A stretch of 64,000 nt of DNA from Burkholderiales bacterium (GTDB lineage Bacteria > Pseudomonadota > Gammaproteobacteria > Burkholderiales > SG8-39). Position 1 is the first letter of the stretch; each line of letters begins with the position of its first letter. Location of the stretch: positions 52,363-116,362 of the forward strand of contig JACZJV010000110.1 in NCBI GenBank assembly GCA_014860355.1, read 5' to 3'. The notes under the pieces were generated by a model. That model saw only the letters and a list, made by a program, of their open reading frames with translations. It was not told where the DNA came from and made no database searches. Below are positions 46,608 through 55,726 of this stretch, one piece after another. Both the position numbers and the translations under genes were made by a program.

Positions 46608-47522
46608 ATGCCCAAACCCGAACTCGTCGTCGCGCCGCTCACGCCCTTCACCGGCGATCTGAAGATAGACGCAGCCGCGCTGAAGCGCGAAATAGACTAT
46701 GTAATCGAAGACTGCGGCGCGACCATGGTGGTCGCTGCCGGCGTCGAGGCGCAGGAATACACTTATCTCGGAATGGACGAGCGCAAGGCGCTGATCCGGC
46801 TGACGCTGGAATGCGTCGCCGGGCGCTGTCCGGTGATGGTCGGCATTTCGCATCCGTCGTTCAAGACCGCGATCGAGCTCGCGCACTACGCTCACGGCCT
46901 GGGCGCGCATGCGGTGCAGATGCTCGCGCCTTTGCGGCCCTTCGGCGGGCCGCCGACCGAGCGCGACCTCGTGGCGTATTTCGAGGCCGTGGCGCGCGAG
47001 ACGCCGCTGCCGCTGACGCTGTATCTGAACGCCGGCCCGGGCGCGGACGTCTCCATTCCGGCCACCATCGCCATCGCCAACATAGACCAGGTGCGCTACA
47101 TCAAGGAAAGCTCGCGCGACCTCGCCAGGGTTTCGCGCCTGATCGTCGAAGTCGATCATGCCGGGCATGCGCGCTACTTCACCACCATGCAGATGCTGCT
47201 CGCCACGCTGGAACTGGGCGGCTCGGGCGCGACCATGCCGCCCCCGGGCGCGGAAATCGCGCGCCAGGTGATCGACGCTTACCTGGCCGGCGATTACCGG
47301 CGTGCGGCGCAAATCCAATTGCAGTTCGCCCTGTTTCCGGCCAGATGGATGCACCGCGGCCTGACCGCGACGATGAAAACCGCAATGCGCCTGATCGGGC
47401 TGCCCATGGGAGGCATGTATCCGCCCTATGTGTCGCTGGACGCAGCCGAAACCGCGGCGCTGGCCGACTATCTCAAAACCACTGCACTTGCAAAAAGGCT
47501 GATTGAACATGCTCACACTTAG
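46608..47522 (+). CDS. dihydrodipicolinate synthase-family protein (second copy)
   Basis: The 304-residue DapA-superfamily TIM barrel has Schiff-base lysine in VRYIKESSRDLARV and tyrosine in LTLYLNAGPGADV. The substrate-binding loop lacks the usual DapA GTTGE motif; AAGVEAQEYTYLG is found instead. It is a different subfamily from the 43.7 kb copy. AAGGAAG precedes the ATG at 46608; an in-frame ATG 24 codons upstream lies inside the promoter region. The next gene overlaps it by 14 bp. Confidence 0.82.
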   Translation: MPKPELVVAPLTPFTGDLKIDAAALKREIDYVIEDCGATMVVAAGVEAQEYTYLGMDERKALIRLTLECVAGRCPVMVGISHPSFKTAIELAHYAHGLGAHAVQMLAPLRPFGGPPTERDLVAYFEAVARETPLPLTLYLNAGPGADVSIPATIAIANIDQVRYIKESSRDLARVSRLIVEVDHAGHARYFTTMQMLLATLELGGSGATMPPPGAEIARQVIDAYLAGDYRRAAQIQLQFALFPARWMHRGLTATMKTAMRLIGLPMGGMYPPYVSLDAAETAALADYLKTTALAKRLIEHAHT

Positions 47523-47943
47523 AAGATTGGACATAGACGAAGCGCAAACCCTGATCGAAGGGGCCGCGGCCAAGGCGCGCGAAATCGCAATACCGATGTG
47601 CATCGCGGTGACCGACGAATCCGGACATTTGATCCGGTTCGAGCGCATGAACGGCGGCAAGGTCAGCAGCATCTCGATCGCCATCGACAAGGCGTCTACC
47701 GGCGCCGTGGCGCGCAATGGCACGCATGTGTACAACCAACTGTGCGTGCCCGGCAGCCCGACCTTCGGCATCCACATCAGCAACGGCGGCCACTTCAGCA
47801 TCATCGGCGGCGGCCTGCCGGTGTTCGTCGACGGCGAAATCGTCGGCGGGGTAGGCGTGAGCTCGGGCACGGCGGAGCAGGATCGCATCTGCGCCGAGGC
47901 CGCGATCGCGCACTTCTACGCGGTGAGCGGCAAGAAGGCTTAG
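47509..47943 (+). CDS. GlcG/HbpS (DUF336) family protein
   Basis: The 144-residue protein has the DUF336 fold: AREIAIPMCIAVTDESGHLIRFERM, FGIHISNGGHFSIIGGGLPVF, and VGGVGVSSGTAEQDRICAEAAI. Members are called haem-binding (HbpS) or glycolate-utilisation GlcG proteins; several act on, or sense, small acids in catabolic operons. No signal peptide is present. It overlaps the DHDPS-like gene, so it is co-translated. The ATG at 47509 was preferred over the TTG six bases upstream. Confidence 0.8.
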   Translation: MLTLRRLDIDEAQTLIEGAAAKAREIAIPMCIAVTDESGHLIRFERMNGGKVSSISIAIDKASTGAVARNGTHVYNQLCVPGSPTFGIHISNGGHFSIIGGGLPVFVDGEIVGGVGVSSGTAEQDRICAEAAIAHFYAVSGKKA

Positions 47944-47960
47944 CGGCTGTTTTAAGAAGA

Positions 47961-47976
47961 GGGGGAGAGCTCCCCC
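47961..47976. terminator. possible bidirectional terminator hairpin
   Basis: GGGGGA-GAGC-TCCCCC lies in the 52-bp gap between convergent genes. On the minus-strand side it is followed by TCTTCTTAAAA. The T-run is poor, so termination strength is uncertain. Confidence 0.4.
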
Positions 47977-47995
47977 GCATGCTTCCCGAAGGGGC

Positions 47996-48769
47996 CTACC
48001 GCCCCTTCCAGACCGGCTTTCTCTTGTTGAGAAACGCCTCCATGCCTTCGCGGAAATCCTCGCTCATATAGCACATGAGGATGAGGTCGCTGGCTTCTTT
48101 CTCGGGTTTCGTGCGCAGGCGGTAGATCGCCTCCTTGGTCGCCTGCAGCGTGAGCGGTGCGAGGCTCGCCACTTCGCGCACGAGTTCCTCGGCGCGGCGC
48201 GCGAGCGCGGCGCCGTCCTCGACCAGCTCGCTCACCAGACCAATCGCCAGCGCTTCGTCCGCCTCGATCAGGCGCGCGCGGAAGATGATGTCCTTCACCC
48301 GCGCCGGTCCGAGCAGCGCGGTAAGGCGCGCGTAGTTGTTCATCGACAGGCAGTTGCCTAGCGTCTTTGCCACCGGGAAACCGTAGCGCATGTTGCGCGC
48401 GCCGATGCGCAGGTCGCAGCAGGCCGCGATGCCCGCGCCGCCGCCGGTGCAGGCACCCTGGATCGCGGCAATGGTCGGCACGCGGCAGCGCTCGAGCGCA
48501 CCCAGCACCCGGTCGATGCGCGCTTCGTAGTCGAGCGCGTCCTGTTCCTTGTCGAAAGCGCGGAACTGCGATATGTCGGTGCCCGCGGCGAAGGCTTTTT
48601 CACCCGCGCCGGTGAGGAGCATCGCGCGGATGGAGCGGTCTTTGTTCGCCTGCTCGCAGATCTCGGCCAGGCGGTCGTACATCGCGAAGGTGAGGGCGTT
48701 CCTCGCCTGCGGCCGGTTGAAGGTCAGGTAGGCGACGCCGTCGCGCAGTTCGTAGAGCAGTTCGTCCAT
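47996..48769 (-). CDS. enoyl-CoA hydratase/isomerase family protein
   Basis: The 257-residue crotonase contains FAAGTDISQFRAF (oxyanion hole) and GACTGGGAGIAACCDLRIG. Unlike the hydratase at 30177, neither catalytic glutamate is in place (GGGAGIA; FPVAKTLGN), so simple hydratase activity is doubtful. Isomerase, hydrolase or lyase activity on an acyl-CoA is possible. It is monocistronic or last in a minus-strand group; the nearest upstream gene on that strand encodes the CZB protein. Confidence 0.8.
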   Translation of the reverse strand: MDELLYELRDGVAYLTFNRPQARNALTFAMYDRLAEICEQANKDRSIRAMLLTGAGEKAFAAGTDISQFRAFDKEQDALDYEARIDRVLGALERCRVPTIAAIQGACTGGGAGIAACCDLRIGARNMRYGFPVAKTLGNCLSMNNYARLTALLGPARVKDIIFRARLIEADEALAIGLVSELVEDGAALARRAEELVREVASLAPLTLQATKEAIYRLRTKPEKEASDLILMCYMSEDFREGMEAFLNKRKPVWKGR

Positions 48770-48888
48770 GGTTGATTCCAGATCCAGAAAGGGTGAGAAA
48801 GCCGTAATTGTCGCCGAAAAACACGATCACTTCACGGCTCGCGCCTTGTAATGCCGCTTTCGCAACGCTCTTCTCGAAACGACATAGG

Positions 48889-49248
48889 TCAGCGATTGAC
48901 GATTTCTCTCATTTGCTGCAGTTGAAACACAATCGTCTCGGACAGAGCATTGAAATCGGCGTTGAGCAGAGTGTTGGCCTCGGCTGTTTTTCCGTCGTTA
49001 ACCATGCTGACGATTTGAGACGCGACATGATGAAACTTTGTGTGCGTCGCCGATAACTGCTGGAACATTGGGTGCTCGGCGAATCGCGAACCATTGGCCA
49101 ATAGCCATTGGCCAAGTCTGCACTGCGTAAAATCCCCGGCAGATTCCGCATCCAGGGGTTCTGTTTGAATTCCAGCGATCGCGAATTCAAACTTGTGCTT
49201 CCAGGCGCTGTGCGCCCTGATCTCTGATTGTAGTTCCAACGACGACAT
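48889..49248 (-). CDS. stand-alone CZB (zinc-binding chemoreceptor-type) domain protein
   Basis: The 119-residue protein carries the CZB signature H13-x2-W16, C43-x-L-G-x-W, and H69-x3-H73 (SATHTKFHHVA). CZB domains normally sit at the end of chemoreceptors or diguanylate cyclases and bind zinc through 3His/1Cys, sensing zinc or oxidants such as hypochlorite. Here no other domain is attached and no receptor or cyclase gene is next to it. AAGGAGG precedes the ATG by 12 nt, a slightly long spacing. Confidence 0.8.
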   Translation of the reverse strand: MSSLELQSEIRAHSAWKHKFEFAIAGIQTEPLDAESAGDFTQCRLGQWLLANGSRFAEHPMFQQLSATHTKFHHVASQIVSMVNDGKTAEANTLLNADFNALSETIVFQLQQMREIVNR

Positions 49249-49424
49249 GCTGCGTGCTCCTCCTTTGAAGCATTCCCATTCCGCGAACTTATTCTTATTG
49301 GAAGGTGAAAGTAGATCACGTTCGCAAAATCCTTGCTTGGAAGTGTCGATTGGCCATCCAACCCCGGTGCATTCCAGGTAGTTTTGCCGGTCTGGATGCA
49401 GTCCAGCGAGCTGCGGATCGAGCG

Positions 49425-49763
49425 TCAGTCCAGCAGTCGTTCGTCGCGCGGGGCGATCTCGGTTACGAGGTCGTGCACCAGCGCCTTGTTCGAAAGCGGC
49501 GCGACATGCATGTCGCCTTCGCGCAGCCGCTCAGTGCAGGCGTAGGCGGCTTTGCCTTCGAGTTCGATCATGCATTCCTTGCACGCGTTCGCGTTGATGC
49601 AGGAAAAGCGGATGGCGAGGGTGGGGTCGAGCTTCGCGCGTATCCAGCGCAGGCCGTCGAGCAGCGACTGGCCCGGGGTGAATGGCACTTCGAAGGTCTC
49701 TATGCGCGCCGGCGCGCCGGGCGTGCCGCGCCGAATGTGCAGCCGGGCGGTCTTGGTCGTCAT
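49425..49763 (-). CDS. minimal 2Fe-2S subunit of a SDH/FRD-type complex
   Basis: The 112-residue protein matches only the N-terminal ferredoxin domain of succinate dehydrogenase/fumarate reductase iron-sulfur subunits. Cysteines are arranged C-x5-C-x2-C-x11-C (RFSCINANACKEC, KAAYAC). The first spacing is one residue longer than the usual C-x4-C. The C-terminal half that carries the 4Fe-4S and 3Fe-4S clusters is absent. It overlaps the flavoprotein gene by 4 bp (ATGA), so the two form one enzyme or electron-transfer pair. Confidence 0.75.
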   Translation of the reverse strand: MTTKTARLHIRRGTPGAPARIETFEVPFTPGQSLLDGLRWIRAKLDPTLAIRFSCINANACKECMIELEGKAAYACTERLREGDMHVAPLSNKALVHDLVTEIAPRDERLLD

Positions 49764-51448
49764 GCGACTTTCGCGGCGGGCTGTACGGCCGGCACGCGCT
49801 CCAGGCTCAGCTCGCCTTCGCGCCAGCTCAGGCGCTGATTCAGATTCCACTCGGGCAGCATGCCGGGGAAATCCTCGCGCTGATGCGCGCCGCGGCTTTC
49901 CTTGCGCGCTATCGCGGCGCGCACCACGCATTGCGCCACCAGCAGCATGTTGCGCAGGTCGAACCAGTCCAGGCACACCATGTCGTACTGCGTTGCGGCA
50001 GCGGGCAAGGGACCGAGCTCGCGCTGCATTTGCTGCAGCTTCGTCAGGGCCTGCTGTAGCTTGTCTTCGGTGCGGAACGGGCCGACACAGTCGGACATCA
50101 ACGCCTGCAGTTCGATGAGCAGCGCCGCCGTATTCGGCGCCGCGGCGGCCTGGCTGCGCTTGCCAATCAATTCCAGCGCCCTGGCTGCGGCCGCATCGTT
50201 CCAGCCGGAGGCGGCGCGCGCTTTCGCCCGCGCCGCGGCTGTGGTGCCGGCGCGCTCGCCGAAGACGAAGGCCTCGGTGATGCCGTTGCCCGACAGCCGG
50301 TTCGCGCCATTGGCGCCGCCTACGGCCTCGCCCGCGGCGTACAGGTTGGGCACGCGCGTTTCCATGGCCGCGTTCGCGCGCACGCCGCCCATGTGGTAGT
50401 GCGCGATCGGCGCCACTTCGACCGGCATTTTGGTCAGATCGATATTGTTTTTCGCGAGGCGGTCGATCACCGGGCCAAAGGCCTTGCGCAGTTCCGCCTC
50501 CGGCACATGCGCAAACGAAAGATACGCGCCGCCCGCCGGGCTGCCTCTACCGGCTTCCACTTCCTTGTAGATGGCATAGGTGGCGACATCGCGCGTCAGC
50601 ACGTAGTTGCCCGATTCGGCCTGGCCGTAGCGGTCGGCGAATTCCTCGCCCGCAGCGTTCAGCAGACGTCCGCCCAGCTTGTAGCGAAACGGGTCCCACA
50701 TGATCGGGTCCATGCCTATCATGCGCGGCGCCAGGTGGCCGATCGGAAAGAACTGCACGAACTCCATGTCGACCAGTTCGGCGCCGGCGCGCAGGGCGAG
50801 TGCGTAGCCGTCCCCGCCCATGTTGAGCGAGCCGCTGTTGCGCCGGTACAGGCGCGTCAATCCGCCGGTGGCGATGACGATGCTCTTCGCTTCCAGCGCC
50901 ACGGTTTCGCCCGAGACCAGATGCAGCCCGACCGCGCCGACCGCTTCGCCTTCGTGGACCACGATGTCGGTGATCAGCACGTCGCCTATGCGCCGGATCG
51001 CGGGGATGCGATTCAGCTGCGCGCGCAGGGTGCGCGAGACGGCGGGGCCGGTGTTGAGAAAATCCACATAGACGCAGCGCGGCCGGTCGTGCCCCGGCGC
51101 GTGCACCTGCTTGATGTGCCCGTCCTCGCGCGCCCAGCCGACCTTCCACGCGTCCATTTCGCGTATGCGCGGCGCGGCGTTCTCGCACAGCAGCTGCGAC
51201 AGCGCGGGGTCGCACAGCCCGCGGCCGGCGGCCAGGGTGTCGGCAAGATGGTGCTCCCAGTGATCGGGGCATTGCGCACCCAGCGCCACCGAGACCGTCA
51301 TTTGCGCCATCACCGTGGCGCCACCGCGGCCGATCAGGCTGCGGTCGATCAGCTGCACGCTGCAGCCGTCGCGCGCCGCGGCTATGGCGGCATAGATGCC
51401 GGCGCCGCCCGCACCTATCACCAGTACATCGGTTTCAAGCCGGATCAT
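49760..51448 (-). CDS. SDH/FRD-family flavoprotein oxidoreductase
   Basis: The 562-residue FAD protein has an N-terminal dinucleotide fold DVLVIGAGGAGIYAAIAAA, IVIATGGLTRLYRRNSGS and the flavin motif APIAHYHMGGVRANAAM. Its GANRLSGNGITEAFVFGER end resembles the family's capping and active-site region. It lacks the membrane and cluster subunits of true SDH. With the small 2Fe-2S partner it may oxidise or reduce a double bond in a catabolic intermediate, for example a ring-reduced pyridine. The divergent gap before the ABC transporter suggests shared control. Confidence 0.82.
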   Translation of the reverse strand: MIRLETDVLVIGAGGAGIYAAIAAARDGCSVQLIDRSLIGRGGATVMAQMTVSVALGAQCPDHWEHHLADTLAAGRGLCDPALSQLLCENAAPRIREMDAWKVGWAREDGHIKQVHAPGHDRPRCVYVDFLNTGPAVSRTLRAQLNRIPAIRRIGDVLITDIVVHEGEAVGAVGLHLVSGETVALEAKSIVIATGGLTRLYRRNSGSLNMGGDGYALALRAGAELVDMEFVQFFPIGHLAPRMIGMDPIMWDPFRYKLGGRLLNAAGEEFADRYGQAESGNYVLTRDVATYAIYKEVEAGRGSPAGGAYLSFAHVPEAELRKAFGPVIDRLAKNNIDLTKMPVEVAPIAHYHMGGVRANAAMETRVPNLYAAGEAVGGANGANRLSGNGITEAFVFGERAGTTAAARAKARAASGWNDAAAARALELIGKRSQAAAAPNTAALLIELQALMSDCVGPFRTEDKLQQALTKLQQMQRELGPLPAAATQYDMVCLDWFDLRNMLLVAQCVVRAAIARKESRGAHQREDFPGMLPEWNLNQRLSWREGELSLERVPAVQPAAKVA

Positions 51449-51504
51449 TGGCTGGATTCATTCCCGGCGCCGTCCGGCGCATTCCCCGCAGGTGAGGTCA
51501 AAAT

Positions 51505-51522
51505 TCATGGTGCATTCCATGA
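51505..51522. promoter_or_regulatory. 18-bp palindrome in the divergent gap (candidate operator)
   Basis: TCATGG-TGCATT-CCATGA lies 57 bp upstream of the minus-strand flavoprotein start. It could be a regulator site for the divergent flavoprotein and transporter genes. No regulator gene lies in the island. Confidence 0.4.
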
Positions 51523-51732
51523 TTGATTCGGCAGCACTCTACCCTGATCCGAGCTGTGCAACAACGTCGGGCCGGCGCGACAGCGAGGACAGTTTTCATT
51601 TCGCGAATTTGATCGTTTGCTTGACCATGCTGCGTATTTCATGCAGTATTCTTCGCCAAGAAATAAATAATAAAGTTCCGGCCCGGTTCGCGATCACCAC
51701 GAACATCTCACAAACAGCAATGAGGAGAAATC

Positions 51733-53013
51733 ATGCGTAATCTTAGGAATTTGGCGACGGCAGTTGCTGCGGCGCTGGCATTGTCGCCTGTATCGGTTCT
51801 GGCACAGGACGCTGCGCCGGTGAAAATCGGCGTCGTGGCCTTCCTTTCCGGCCCGGCGGCTTCGCCCTTCGGCGTACCTGCCAGGAACGCGGCCGAACTG
51901 GTGATCGAACTGATGAATGCGGGAAAAGCGCCCGCACCTTACGACACCAAGGGTTTCGGGGGTTCGAAAATCGAGACCGTGATCATCGACGAGAGCGGCG
52001 GCACGACTACGCAAGTCACCGAGTTTCGCAACCTGGTGCAGCGGCATAACGTCGACCTGGTGATCGGCTATGTTTCCAGCGGCAGTTGCGTCGGGATCGC
52101 TCCGGTCGCGGAGGAACTGAAGAAGCTCACCAATTTCTTCGATTGCGGCACGCCGCGCATATTCGAGGATGCGAGCTACAAGTATGTGTTCCGCACCTCG
52201 CCCACCTCGACCATGGATAACGTCGCCGCGGCGATGTATCTCAAGGACATCAAGCCGAAAATGAAGTCGTTCGCCGGCATCAACCAGAATTACGCCTGGG
52301 GCCAGGATTCCTGGGGCGATTTCGAGGCGTCGATGAAGCACTTCTTTCCCAAGATCGAAGTCAAGACCTCGCAGATGCCCAAGCTGTTCGCCGGGCAGTA
52401 CAACACCGAGATCTCGACCCTGCTCGGGGCAAAAGCGGATGTGATCCATTCCAGCTTCTATGACGGCGACCTTGAGGCCCTGCTGCTTCAGGCTTCGCCG
52501 CGCGGCCTGTTCAAGAAAAGCACCGGGGTGCTGACCGCGGGTGAGACCATCATGCACAAGCTCGCCAAGCAGGTTCCCGACGGCACGATACTGGGAGCAC
52601 GCGGCCCCTTCGGCCCCTATGCGCCCGATAACGTCTACAACAAATGGTTCGTCAAGGAATTTGAGGCGCGCTATCAGGTGCCGCCGACCTATCCGTCCTA
52701 CCAGATGGCGCAGGCGATCATGGGCGTCAAATTGGCATGGGAGAAGGCGCAGGCAGCCAACGGCGGCAAACGCCCGAGCAACGAGCAGGTCGCTGCTGCG
52801 CTGGAGAACTCCACGTTCGAAGGCCCGGGAGGCGTGGTGAAAATGGCCATCGGCAAAGGCCATCAGGCAATCATGGAAACCGCCTATGGCCTGTCCAAGG
52901 TAGTTGGCGGCAAGGTGACTGTCACCAAGGTGAAGCGCTATCCTGCCGAGAAGGTGAATCCGCCGGAGGGCGTGAAAGCGGCTGACTGGATCGCGGGCGG
53001 CTTCAAACAATAA
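51733..53013 (+). CDS. LIV-type ABC transporter substrate-binding protein
   Basis: The 426-residue periplasmic binding protein has a signal peptide (residues 1 to about 25, MRNLRNLATAVAAALALS, cleavage after VLA). The Peripla_BP_6 domain follows (VKIGVVAFLSGPAASPFGVPARNAAELVIELMN). It captures the substrate for the permeases and ATPases that follow. TTGACC at 51621-51626 may be part of its promoter, but the -10 is unclear. The upstream gap (51449-51732) holds no gene. Confidence 0.92.
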   Translation: MRNLRNLATAVAAALALSPVSVLAQDAAPVKIGVVAFLSGPAASPFGVPARNAAELVIELMNAGKAPAPYDTKGFGGSKIETVIIDESGGTTTQVTEFRNLVQRHNVDLVIGYVSSGSCVGIAPVAEELKKLTNFFDCGTPRIFEDASYKYVFRTSPTSTMDNVAAAMYLKDIKPKMKSFAGINQNYAWGQDSWGDFEASMKHFFPKIEVKTSQMPKLFAGQYNTEISTLLGAKADVIHSSFYDGDLEALLLQASPRGLFKKSTGVLTAGETIMHKLAKQVPDGTILGARGPFGPYAPDNVYNKWFVKEFEARYQVPPTYPSYQMAQAIMGVKLAWEKAQAANGGKRPSNEQVAAALENSTFEGPGGVVKMAIGKGHQAIMETAYGLSKVVGGKVTVTKVKRYPAEKVNPPEGVKAADWIAGGFKQ

Positions 53014-53074
53014 ACCAAACAAAACCGGGAACGGTTGCCTGCGACGGGCAGCCGTTTCCCCTCTGCTTTTTCCC

Positions 53075-53971
53075 ATGGATCAAATCCTCACCGTCATAGT
53101 CGACGGTATCTTTTATTCGGCCTGGCTGTTCGTGGCTGCCGTCGGCTTGACGCTGATTTACGGCGTGATGAAGATCGTCAATCTCACGCACGGCAGCTTC
53201 TACGCGCTCGGCGCCTATGCCGGGGCGTCGTTCACCGGCGCCTGGATCGCCGCGGGCTATCCGCCGATGCTGTCCTACGCCGTGCTGCTCGGCTCCGCGA
53301 TCATCATCACGCTGGTGTTCGCGCCGCTGATCGAGCGCGGCATCCTGCGCTTCATGTACGCCAAGGACGAGGTGGTGATCCTGCTCATCACCTATGCACT
53401 GTTTTTGATCCTCGAGGACGTGATCAAGCTGATCTGGGGCGTCGATCCGTATTTCGTTTCCGAGCCCTATGGACTGCTCGGCAGTTTCGACGTCGGCGAG
53501 ATGACCTATCCGACTTACAACCTGATCCTGGTCGGGATCGCGATCGTCTCCGGTGGCGGCCTCACGCTGCTGCTGCAGGGGACGCGTATCGGCAAGCTGC
53601 TGCGCACCGTCATCCACGATCCGGAGGTGAGCCGAGCGATGGGGATCAATGTCGATCGCTTCTATCTGGTGACCTTCACCTTCGGCTCGCTGCTGGCAGC
53701 GATCGGCGGGGCCTACACCGCGCCTACCGTCTCGGTCGTTCCGGGTCTTGGCGTGGAAGTCATCGTGTTGTCCTTCGCCGTGGTCGTGATCGGCGGTCTG
53801 GGCAGCCTGCCGGGCGCGGCGCTGGGCGCGCTCATCGTCGGGCTGGTGCGCTCCGCCACGATCCACTATGTGCCTTCGCTCGAGCTGTTCGTGATCTATT
53901 TCGTCATGGCCATGGTGCTCGCGTTCCGGCCGCGCGGCCTGTTCAGTCTGGCGGAGCCGAGAAAGATATGA
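53075..53971 (+). CDS. branched-chain-type ABC transporter permease LivH
   Basis: The 298-residue permease has about eight membrane segments. Family segments are LTLIYGVMKIVNLTHGSFYALGAYAG and GGLGSLPGAALGALIVGL (C-terminal EAA-like loop). It forms half of the membrane channel. The stop overlaps the LivM ATG. No strong ribosome site precedes the ATG. Confidence 0.93.
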   Translation: MDQILTVIVDGIFYSAWLFVAAVGLTLIYGVMKIVNLTHGSFYALGAYAGASFTGAWIAAGYPPMLSYAVLLGSAIIITLVFAPLIERGILRFMYAKDEVVILLITYALFLILEDVIKLIWGVDPYFVSEPYGLLGSFDVGEMTYPTYNLILVGIAIVSGGGLTLLLQGTRIGKLLRTVIHDPEVSRAMGINVDRFYLVTFTFGSLLAAIGGAYTAPTVSVVPGLGVEVIVLSFAVVVIGGLGSLPGAALGALIVGLVRSATIHYVPSLELFVIYFVMAMVLAFRPRGLFSLAEPRKI

Positions 53972-54915
53972 GCCCGGATACCCACCGCGACCGCACGCTG
54001 CCGATACTCGGCGCGGTTCTGCTTGCCGTGATCGTGTTCGGCCCGCTGCTGCCGAAGTGGGCGCTGTTCCTGCTCACGATCGCGCTCGCCAAGGGCCTCG
54101 TGTCGCTGGGCTTGATGCTGCAGCTGCGCGCCGGTTTGGTGTCATTCGGACAGGCGCTCTACTACTGCATCGGCGGGTATACCGCGGGCAGCCTCGGCCG
54201 TTTCTTCGACATCAGCGACATGCTGCTGCAGATGATCTGCGGCGCTTTTGCGGCGGCCTTCGTCGCCCTGATACTGGGCTTTCTGCTGGCGCGTTATCGC
54301 GGCATTTTCTACGGTCTGCTGAGCATGGCGCTGTCGATGATTCTGTACGGGCTGCTGGCAAAAAGCGAATCCCTGGGCTCGACCGATGGCATCAACATCC
54401 TGCCTTCGACGGTGTTCGGCATTCGCCCGGCGCAGGAATGGGTGCGCTACGTTGTGATCGTTACGGGCTGCAGCGTAGCCGTACTCGCCACTGCGCTGGT
54501 ACATCGATATCTGAAGACGCCGCTGGGCCGATTGGCGCCGGCGATCAAGGACAACGAGATCCGCGTCGAATATATGGGCGCCTCGGTGCGCCGGGCGATT
54601 CATGTCAAGTACGTGATCGCCGCCGCGCTCTCGGGCATAGGCGGCGCGCTGGCGGCCACCGCGGTCGGGCATATCGATCCGGACATGGCGTACTGGACCA
54701 CCTCCGGCGAATTCATATTCATCGCCATTCTCGCCGGCACCCGCAGCGTGGTCGCGCCTTTCCTCGGCGCAGTGATCTTCGGCATCATCCACACGACGGC
54801 GTTCGACCTCTCGCCCAACACCTGGCAGATGACCCTGGGCATCTCCCTGCTGCTGGTGATCGTGTTCCTGCCGGAAGGCCTGTGGTCGCTGTTCGGTCGG
54901 CGCAAGGCGGCCTGA
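53968..54915 (+). CDS. branched-chain-type ABC transporter permease LivM
   Basis: The 315-residue permease starts at ATG 53968 within the LivH stop (ATGA). It has LGLMLQLRAGLVSFGQALYYCIGGYTAG and the coupling segment around AIKDNEIRVEYMGASVRRAIH. It is the second transmembrane subunit. The open frame extends far upstream through LivH, but that part is not coding in this frame. Confidence 0.93.
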   Translation: MSPDTHRDRTLPILGAVLLAVIVFGPLLPKWALFLLTIALAKGLVSLGLMLQLRAGLVSFGQALYYCIGGYTAGSLGRFFDISDMLLQMICGAFAAAFVALILGFLLARYRGIFYGLLSMALSMILYGLLAKSESLGSTDGINILPSTVFGIRPAQEWVRYVVIVTGCSVAVLATALVHRYLKTPLGRLAPAIKDNEIRVEYMGASVRRAIHVKYVIAAALSGIGGALAATAVGHIDPDMAYWTTSGEFIFIAILAGTRSVVAPFLGAVIFGIIHTTAFDLSPNTWQMTLGISLLLVIVFLPEGLWSLFGRRKAA

Positions 54916-54916
54916 G

Positions 54917-55726
54917 ATGGCAGTCGTACTCGACGCACGGGATCTGAACAAGCACTTCGGCGCGGTGACCGCGGCGATGAACGTCAGCGCCGCGATCGAG
55001 CAGGATTCGGTGGTCGGTCTGATCGGCACCAACGGCGCGGGCAAGACCACGTTCATCAACATGATCACCGGTTACATCAAACCCGATACCGGCAGCATCG
55101 TCTTCAACGGCCGCGACATCACGGCGCTAGCGCCGCGCGACATCACGCGCATCGGCATCTGCCGCTCGTTTCAAATCCCGCAGCTCTATGCTTCGCTCAC
55201 GGTGTTCGAGAACATGATGGTGGGCCTGGGTGTGGTATTGCACAACGCCGGGCTGGGCGGGTTCTTCTCGCGCGGCCGGCCGAATGTTCCCGGGTACGAC
55301 GCGCCGGCGCAGGAAGTCGCCGAGCGCATCCTCGAGCGCTTTGGCCTTTCCGATTATCGCGACAAGAACGCGCAAGTGCTGCCGGGCGGGGTGCGCAAGC
55401 TGCTCGACATCGCGCTCACGATGGCAGCCAAGCCCTCGATCCTGCTGCTGGATGAGCCCACCAGCGGCGTCTCGGCCGAGGAAAAGTTCGGCATGATGGA
55501 AATGGTGATGGCGGCAGTCAAGGCGGAGGGCGCGACCGTATTGTTCGTCGAGCATGACATGGAGGTGGTGAGCCGCTTCGCGCAGCGCGTGCTGGCGTTC
55601 TACGACGGGCGCATCATCGCCGATGCGGCGCCGGAGATTGCGCTCGCCGACCCCGAAGTCAAGCGCTACGTCGTCGGCGGCGAGCTGCACCGCATGGACG
55701 AAGAGCAGGGCAAGGCCAATGCTTAG
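54917..55726 (+). CDS. ABC transporter ATP-binding protein LivG-like, atypical signature
   Basis: The 269-residue ATPase has Walker A GTNGAGKTT, Walker B ILLLDEPTSG and H-loop VEHDM. The ABC signature reads LPGGVRKLLDIA instead of LSGGQ-type, so the serine and the glutamine are replaced. LivG members vary here, but this is further than usual. Residues after the H-loop are normal. It overlaps LivF by 8 bp. Confidence 0.9.
   Translation: MAVVLDARDLNKHFGAVTAAMNVSAAIEQDSVVGLIGTNGAGKTTFINMITGYIKPDTGSIVFNGRDITALAPRDITRIGICRSFQIPQLYASLTVFENMMVGLGVVLHNAGLGGFFSRGRPNVPGYDAPAQEVAERILERFGLSDYRDKNAQVLPGGVRKLLDIALTMAAKPSILLLDEPTSGVSAEEKFGMMEMVMAAVKAEGATVLFVEHDMEVVSRFAQRVLAFYDGRIIADAAPEIALADPEVKRYVVGGELHRMDEEQGKANA

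Noticed and set aside
49760..51448. True succinate dehydrogenase sdhA
   Set aside because: No membrane anchors and only a truncated iron-sulfur partner; context is a catabolic island.
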